Positions 6,047 through 10,496 of a stretch of DNA of 10,496 nucleotides are shown in pieces. A model generated the notes under the pieces. That model was not told the DNA's origin. It worked only from the letters and a program-made list of their open reading frames with translations, and did no database searches. The stretch lies in the NCBI GenBank assembly GCA_002311975.1, contig DCAL01000110.1, forward strand, positions 1 to 10,496. Reading direction: 5' to 3'. Source of the DNA: Fidelibacterota bacterium UBA1134. Its GTDB lineage: Bacteria; Fidelibacterota; Marinisomatia; Marinisomatales; S15-B10. Numbering within the stretch: position 1 is the first letter of the stretch; every line of letters begins with the position of its first letter. Both the position numbers and the translations under genes were made by a program.

Positions 6047-6456
6047 CCTTTGTTGTTGATACAAACGTCCTTGTTTACTCGCTTCTCAGGACGGATCCCT
6101 TTTCGGAAGAAGCTCGCAACTTTCTCGAACGAGGTGACGAATTGGCGGCGCCTGATGTCTGGCGTCCCGAGTTTATCAACGCTCTGTGGGTTTGCGGCAG
6201 AACAGGGCGAGTTACAACAGATCAAGTCTATCGATTTCTACCCTTGGCTGAAAACATTGTCTCGCAGACAATCCAAAGTCATAACTTGTGGGCTGACGCA
6301 TTTCATCTTGCCTTTGAAGTGAATCATCCTCCGTATGATACGCTCTTCGTTGCGCTGGCGCGAAGGTACGACACTCATTTGGTAACCTATGACAGGCGGC
6401 TGCTCGAGCTTTTTCCGACCGTTGCCAAGAAGCCTAGCGAACTCGTTACGGAATAA
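6013..6456 (+). CDS. PIN-domain ribonuclease toxin, FitB/VapC type
   Basis: PIN-domain toxins are Mg2+-dependent endoribonucleases that typically cut tRNA, rRNA or mRNA and stop growth when the antitoxin is lost. The acidic active site is complete. Numbered from a TTG at 6043, the residues are Asp6 in VVDTNVLVY, Glu43 in APDVWRPEFINALW, Asp99 in HPPYDTLFVALARR, and Asp117 in HLVTYDRRLLELFP. Asn8 and Thr115 also fit the family. The coordinates give the widest frame, from GTG 6013 (147 residues). The PIN fold itself begins only at residue 11 of that frame. The TTG at 6043, overlapping the antitoxin stop as TTGA, would give a 137-residue toxin more typical of the family, and GTG 6028 is a third option. 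The toxin target cannot be told from sequence. The gene ends 2 bp before selB. Confidence 0.88.
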   Translation: MDRRYVETSSLTFVVDTNVLVYSLLRTDPFSEEARNFLERGDELAAPDVWRPEFINALWVCGRTGRVTTDQVYRFLPLAENIVSQTIQSHNLWADAFHLAFEVNHPPYDTLFVALARRYDTHLVTYDRRLLELFPTVAKKPSELVTE

Positions 6457-6458
6457 CA

Positions 6459-8342
6459 ATGTCCCAGATTGTAATCGGCACTGCAGGCCACATTGATCAC
6501 GGCAAAACCGCTTTGGTGGAGGCGCTGACAGGTACGAATACGGATCGCCTGCCGGCGGAGCAGGAACGGGGCATGACGATTGATCTCGGCTTTGCCTTCC
6601 TGACCGATGACATTACGATCATTGATGTTCCGGGACACGAGCGGTTCATCCGCAACATGATGGCGGGCGTCACGACGGTTGACATTGCCTTGGTGGCCAT
6701 CGCGGCTGATGACGGCATCATGCCTCAGACGAAGGAACATCTGGACATCCTCGAGCTTCTCAGCGTAAAGTCCGGCTGTATTGCTATCACAAAACTCGAT
6801 TTGGCTGAGGATCCTGACTGGCTCGATCTTCTTGAGGAGGATATACGCGACTACGTTAAAGGCTCCTTTTTGGAGGCGGCGCCTATTGTCAGAGTCTCCG
6901 CGGTAACTGGCGACGGCATTGAATATCTCAGGCAGGTTCTTCTGGATCTTTCGAGCGATGCGGTTGAAAAATCGGACCGGGGGTTCTTTCGTCTGTTTGT
7001 GGATAGGTCATTTGCCATGAAAGGGTTCGGAACAGTTGTCACCGGAACAGTGGTGAGCGGATCAGCCGCCACAGGAGATGAACTGGAGATACTGCCGGCG
7101 CAGATGAAGGTGAAGGTTCGGGGACTCCAGTCCCACGGTAAGGAAGTTGCCGGCGTTTCGCTGGGAGACCGGGCGTCGCTCAATCTGAGTGGAGGTGACA
7201 AAGAGAGGATCTACCGCGGTTCGCAGGTTGTGGCGAAAGGATTCATGCACCCTTCCAGCGAGATCGGCGTGATGCTGAAGATACTCGATAGGAGTGGAAG
7301 GAGCGTCAAGCATGAACAGCGGGTTCGTGTTCATGTGGGGACTGACGAAGTGATGGGGCGTGTTTATCTGGCTGACGGCGCCGGTAAGAAAAAGTTGCAG
7401 CCCGGGGCGGAGTCCGCGGCGCTCATAAGATTGGAAAAAAGCGTAGGTGCAGCTATGGGTGATCCTGTCGTTATCAGATTTTACTCACCGGCGGAGACCA
7501 TAGGCGGCGGCGCTGTCATTGATCCTGCGCCACCGAAAAAATGGAAGGAATCCAGGCAGTGGCTCGCGCTTCTCATGGGTGAGAATGAGCAGCAGAGATT
7601 GGTGCTCTTCCTCAAGGCTTCCAAGAAAAAACCGTTAAGCTTGAAACAGTGGGCGGCAAAATGGCAAATTTCGCGTGAAAATTTCGAGGCATTGCTCTCG
7701 AATTTGGAGGTGGACAAATTTGGAGTGCCTGACCATCCGTTTATTCAGCTCCGATCAGATGGCGAATCGCTAACTGAGGAATACAGACGCGTCATGCAGG
7801 AGTCACATAAACAGCGTCTGTACCGCAAGGGAATTCCGAAAGAGGAGCTGCGGCAACAGTTGAAATTGAGCCGCCCCGTTTTCGATTTTACAACTGAGAA
7901 ACTTGTTTCTCAGGGAGAGATTGGACTGGCAAAAGGGCTAGTCTTACTGGAAGGCTTTCACGCTGAACTGAGCAGTAGGGACAAGGAACTGGCCGAAAGG
8001 GTGGAGGGGCAGCTTCGCCAGTCAGATCTCACACCGCCGAGCTTGGCCGATCTTGCTTCCTTTCTGGGAGTTTCCTCTAGTGATCTTCTGTCCATTCTGC
8101 ACGTCCTGAAGGATCAGGATCAAGTGGTAGAGGTAAACGAGAATCTCTGGTATCACAGGGAGAGTCTGGACCAACTTGAGCAGAAGGTTCGCGATTTCTT
8201 CCGCTCGCAGTCGCTCCTTCCTGTGAATGATTTCAAATCCATTACGCATACAACCCGCAAGCACGCCATTCCTCTGCTGGAATACTTAGATGAACACGAA
8301 ATCACGCGCAGAGAAGGTGATCACAGAATATTAAACGCGTGA
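6459..8342 (+). CDS. selB: Selenocysteine-specific elongation factor SelB
   Basis: SelB is a GTPase that delivers Sec-tRNA(Sec) to UGA codons by binding the SECIS hairpin in selenoprotein mRNA. The 627 residues match the family length. The GTPase motifs are G1 GTAGHIDHGKT (7-17), the G2 region QERGMTIDLGFAF, G3 DVPGHE (56-61), G4 TKLD (111-114; SelB proteins commonly have T instead of N here) and VSAVTGDGI. EF-Tu-like beta-barrel domains follow (RLFVDRSFAMKGFGTVVTGT onward). The C-terminal third, from about residue 365, consists of repeated winged-helix domains that contact the SECIS RNA (for example RLYRKGIPKEELRQQLKLSR and LADLASFLGVSSSDLLSILH). No clear Shine-Dalgarno precedes ATG 6459. 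The toxin stop is 2 bp upstream, so translation is probably coupled to the toxin gene. mutS starts 4 bp before the end. Confidence 0.97.
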   Translation: MSQIVIGTAGHIDHGKTALVEALTGTNTDRLPAEQERGMTIDLGFAFLTDDITIIDVPGHERFIRNMMAGVTTVDIALVAIAADDGIMPQTKEHLDILELLSVKSGCIAITKLDLAEDPDWLDLLEEDIRDYVKGSFLEAAPIVRVSAVTGDGIEYLRQVLLDLSSDAVEKSDRGFFRLFVDRSFAMKGFGTVVTGTVVSGSAATGDELEILPAQMKVKVRGLQSHGKEVAGVSLGDRASLNLSGGDKERIYRGSQVVAKGFMHPSSEIGVMLKILDRSGRSVKHEQRVRVHVGTDEVMGRVYLADGAGKKKLQPGAESAALIRLEKSVGAAMGDPVVIRFYSPAETIGGGAVIDPAPPKKWKESRQWLALLMGENEQQRLVLFLKASKKKPLSLKQWAAKWQISRENFEALLSNLEVDKFGVPDHPFIQLRSDGESLTEEYRRVMQESHKQRLYRKGIPKEELRQQLKLSRPVFDFTTEKLVSQGEIGLAKGLVLLEGFHAELSSRDKELAERVEGQLRQSDLTPPSLADLASFLGVSSSDLLSILHVLKDQDQVVEVNENLWYHRESLDQLEQKVRDFFRSQSLLPVNDFKSITHTTRKHAIPLLEYLDEHEITRREGDHRILNA

Positions 8343-10496
8343 GTGCGGCAGCCAAAAAGAGAGGAAAATCTTCAGCTGACGGCATGACGCCTCTTATGCG
8401 CCAGTATTACGATGTCAAACGGCAGCATCCGGAAAGCTTGATTCTTTTCAGGATGGGGGACTTTTATGAAACTTTCGATGATGATGCCAGGGTGACTTCG
8501 AAGGTTTTGGGAATTACACTGACCAAGAGGGCTAACGGGGCCGCGAAAGAAGTTCCCCTCGCCGGCTTTCCTCACCACGCCCTCGATACCTATCTGGCGC
8601 GGCTGGTCGATTCTGGTCTCAGGGTAGCCATCTGCGAACAGGTTGAAGATCCGAAAACAGCCAAAGGGATTGTAAAGCGCGAGGTGATCGAAGTGGTGAC
8701 GCCCGGCACCGCTATCCTGGGCGAGAAGGAAGGACATAAATCGAACACTTTTCTGGGAGCGGTGAAATACGGTTCCGACAGCGTCGGCTTCGCCATGCTC
8801 GATCACTCCACGGGAGAATACTTCGTGGGAGAATCCACCGAGGAGAGTGTGGCTGAGAGTCTCATCCGTTTTTCGCCGCGAGAGATCATAGTCTCCGATA
8901 GTGACAGCATTACCCAATCCGATTGGTTTCAGAAGACGAAACCATTTCTCTCACAGATGGATGAGTGGGCATTTGATGAAAAGGTCTGCCGTGATGCTCT
9001 CCAGGCTCATTTTAAGGTAAAATCTCTCAAGGGGTTCGGCTGTGATGATATGACTGCGGGCATTTCAGCCGCCGGTGTTATCCTGCGTTACGTTGAACAG
9101 AACATTCAGAGCAGCCTGGGTCATATCACCAAACTTTCGCCGCTGCGTGACAGCGACAGGATGGGTCTCGACGATTTTACTGTAAGGAATCTGGAGGTGT
9201 TTACTTCCCTGTCAACACAGGGAACTCACGGGACGCTCATCAGCATTCTGGACGAAACAATCACTGGCGGAGGCAGCAGACTTTTGCGACGAAGACTGGC
9301 GAATCCTGCTGCGGATCTAAAGAGAATCGAGAGGCGGCTGAACGGTGTGGAAGGGTTCTTCAATGATGAATCGTTACGCAGTGAGATCAGGCGGATTCTT
9401 GGCAATTGCTCCGATCTTGAGCGCCTCACAGGTAAGCTCAGCAGGGCGCGTGCCACACCGAGGGATCTGTCCGGATTGAAATCGACCCTGAAACTGGTAC
9501 CCGGAATCAAAGATCACCTGATGGCATCTGAGAACTCCTCGCTGAAGCGAATTGCCGAGAGCTTCAAAGATCTGAGTGGTGCTGTGGCGAAAATCGATGT
9601 CATCCTGGAGGAAGCTCCTCCGGTGCTTCTGTCTCACGGGGGCGTCATCAGAAAGGGTGTGGATAAAAAACTCGATGAATTAAGGTCAATTTCCAGTGGC
9701 GGTAAAAGCTGGATAGCCCGTCTTGAGAAAACAGAAAAGGAGTCCACCGGTATCCCATCTCTCAAAATCGGCTATAATAAAGTGTTCGGCTACTATCTCG
9801 AAATCACAAAGACACATCTGGCTAAAATTCCTGAGAGCTATATCCGTAAGCAGACACTTGTGAATGCGGAACGGTTCGTGACGCCTGAACTGAAGGAGTA
9901 TGAAGAAAAGATACTGAATGCTGAAGAGAGAATTCAGGGAATCGAGGCGCGTATTTTTGATGAACTGAGGCTGGCAATTCTGACCTTTTCGTCATCAATA
10001 CAGCACAATGCTCATCTGCTGAGCCGGGTCGATCTCTATGCCGCCCTGGCGGAAGTGGCACTGTCCCACCGTTGGACGAAGCCGGAGCTGGTCGAGGAGA
10101 CAACTATAGCACTTTCTGACTCTCGACATCCCGTGGTGGAGTCGCTGCTGCCGGTAGGAGAAAAGTTCATTCCTAATGATCTTGAGCTCGATGCCGGCTC
10201 TGCTCAGATTCTACTGATAACGGGACCCAATATGGCGGGCAAATCGACTTATCTGCGGCAGATAGGACTTACCGTTCTTCTGGCTCAGTGCGGGAGTTTC
10301 GTACCGGCGCGAGAGGCAAGAATCGGCATTGTCGATCGTCTCTTTACTCGTGTCGGCGCCAGTGACAATCTTGCCGGTGGTGAATCAACTTTCATGGTGG
10401 AGATGATGGAAGCAGCCAATATCCTCAATAACGCCACGCCGAGAAGCCTGATCCTGCTTGACGAAATCGGAAGAGGGACAGCCACCTACGACGGTC
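8339..10496 (+). CDS. mutS: DNA mismatch repair ATPase MutS, 5' part
   Basis: MutS recognises base mismatches and small loops and starts methyl-directed or general mismatch repair. The reading frame is open to the right edge (719 codons visible of about 850-900), so the last part of the ATPase and the C-terminal tetramer region are missing. The start is GTG 8339, overlapping the selB stop as GTGA. The N-terminal mismatch-binding motif is present as MGDFYETF, with the Phe-X-Glu at Phe42 and Glu44. This marks a MutS1-type repair protein rather than MutS2. The connector, core and clamp domains follow (TPGTAI, LDHSTGEY, LRRRLANP, KIGYNKVFGYYLEITK). Walker A is GPNMAGKST with Lys635. The VGASDNLAGGESTFMVEM signature follows, and Walker B is LILLDEIGRG with Asp708 and Glu709. 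The visible part looks functional. Confidence 0.97.
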   Translation, partial: MSAAAKKRGKSSADGMTPLMRQYYDVKRQHPESLILFRMGDFYETFDDDARVTSKVLGITLTKRANGAAKEVPLAGFPHHALDTYLARLVDSGLRVAICEQVEDPKTAKGIVKREVIEVVTPGTAILGEKEGHKSNTFLGAVKYGSDSVGFAMLDHSTGEYFVGESTEESVAESLIRFSPREIIVSDSDSITQSDWFQKTKPFLSQMDEWAFDEKVCRDALQAHFKVKSLKGFGCDDMTAGISAAGVILRYVEQNIQSSLGHITKLSPLRDSDRMGLDDFTVRNLEVFTSLSTQGTHGTLISILDETITGGGSRLLRRRLANPAADLKRIERRLNGVEGFFNDESLRSEIRRILGNCSDLERLTGKLSRARATPRDLSGLKSTLKLVPGIKDHLMASENSSLKRIAESFKDLSGAVAKIDVILEEAPPVLLSHGGVIRKGVDKKLDELRSISSGGKSWIARLEKTEKESTGIPSLKIGYNKVFGYYLEITKTHLAKIPESYIRKQTLVNAERFVTPELKEYEEKILNAEERIQGIEARIFDELRLAILTFSSSIQHNAHLLSRVDLYAALAEVALSHRWTKPELVEETTIALSDSRHPVVESLLPVGEKFIPNDLELDAGSAQILLITGPNMAGKSTYLRQIGLTVLLAQCGSFVPAREARIGIVDRLFTRVGASDNLAGGESTFMVEMMEAANILNNATPRSLILLDEIGRGTATYDG

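Noticed and set aside
6567..6803. TKLD in place of NKxD in SelB as a defective GTPase motif
   Set aside because: From family knowledge, SelB proteins commonly have Thr at this position, so it is normal and not a loss of function.
10463..10496. RGTATYDG in place of the more usual RGTSTYDG after MutS Walker B
   Set aside because: A conservative Ser-to-Ala change at a position I believe varies among MutS proteins. The catalytic Asp-Glu pair is intact.

Overview
The window is a continuous, gene-dense bacterial chromosome segment in which every supported gene lies on the + strand. Proteins are most like Gram-negative bacterial families. The S16 protein carries an extra helical segment and a long acidic tail, a style I associate with the Bacteroidota/Ignavibacteria/Marinimicrobia side of the tree. 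That placement is a weak inference; no rRNA or other decisive marker is present.

Region 1 (1-2954) is a translation and protein-export operon: the 3' end of ffh (SRP GTPase), rpsP (ribosomal protein S16), a short khpA-like KH gene, trmD (tRNA m1G37 methyltransferase) and rplS (ribosomal protein L19). This is the widely conserved ffh-rpsP-khpA-rimM-trmD-rplS order, with two irregularities. No rimM lies between khpA and trmD, where only 26 bp separate them. The KH protein is only 55 residues and appears to lack an internal block of about 20 residues that includes the GxxG RNA-binding loop. S16 is 280 residues, about two thirds of it a glutamate-rich tail. A 31-codon open frame overlaps the end of trmD.

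Region 2 (2955-4299) has a 115-bp spacer without a clear terminator or promoter, then a 12-helix major facilitator transporter of unknown substrate.

Region 3 (4300-8342) is a bacterial selenocysteine locus: selA (Sec synthase) and selB (Sec-specific elongation factor). Between them sits a complete type II toxin-antitoxin module, made of a ribbon-helix-helix antitoxin (FitA/VapB type) and a PIN-domain ribonuclease toxin (FitB/VapC type). The module has its own extended -10 promoter covered by a 19-bp palindrome, a likely autoregulatory operator. The toxin stop codon is only 2 bp from the selB start, so selB is probably read at least partly from the toxin-antitoxin promoter. This interruption of selAB by a regulated toxin-antitoxin pair is the most interesting arrangement in the window.

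Region 4 (8339-end) is mutS (DNA mismatch recognition ATPase), which overlaps selB by 4 bp and runs off the right edge after the Walker B motif.

No rRNA, tRNA, CRISPR array, insertion sequence or replication origin was seen. No gap without a gene exceeds 130 bp. selD, selC (tRNA-Sec) and a selenoprotein gene are not visible here and would have to lie elsewhere.
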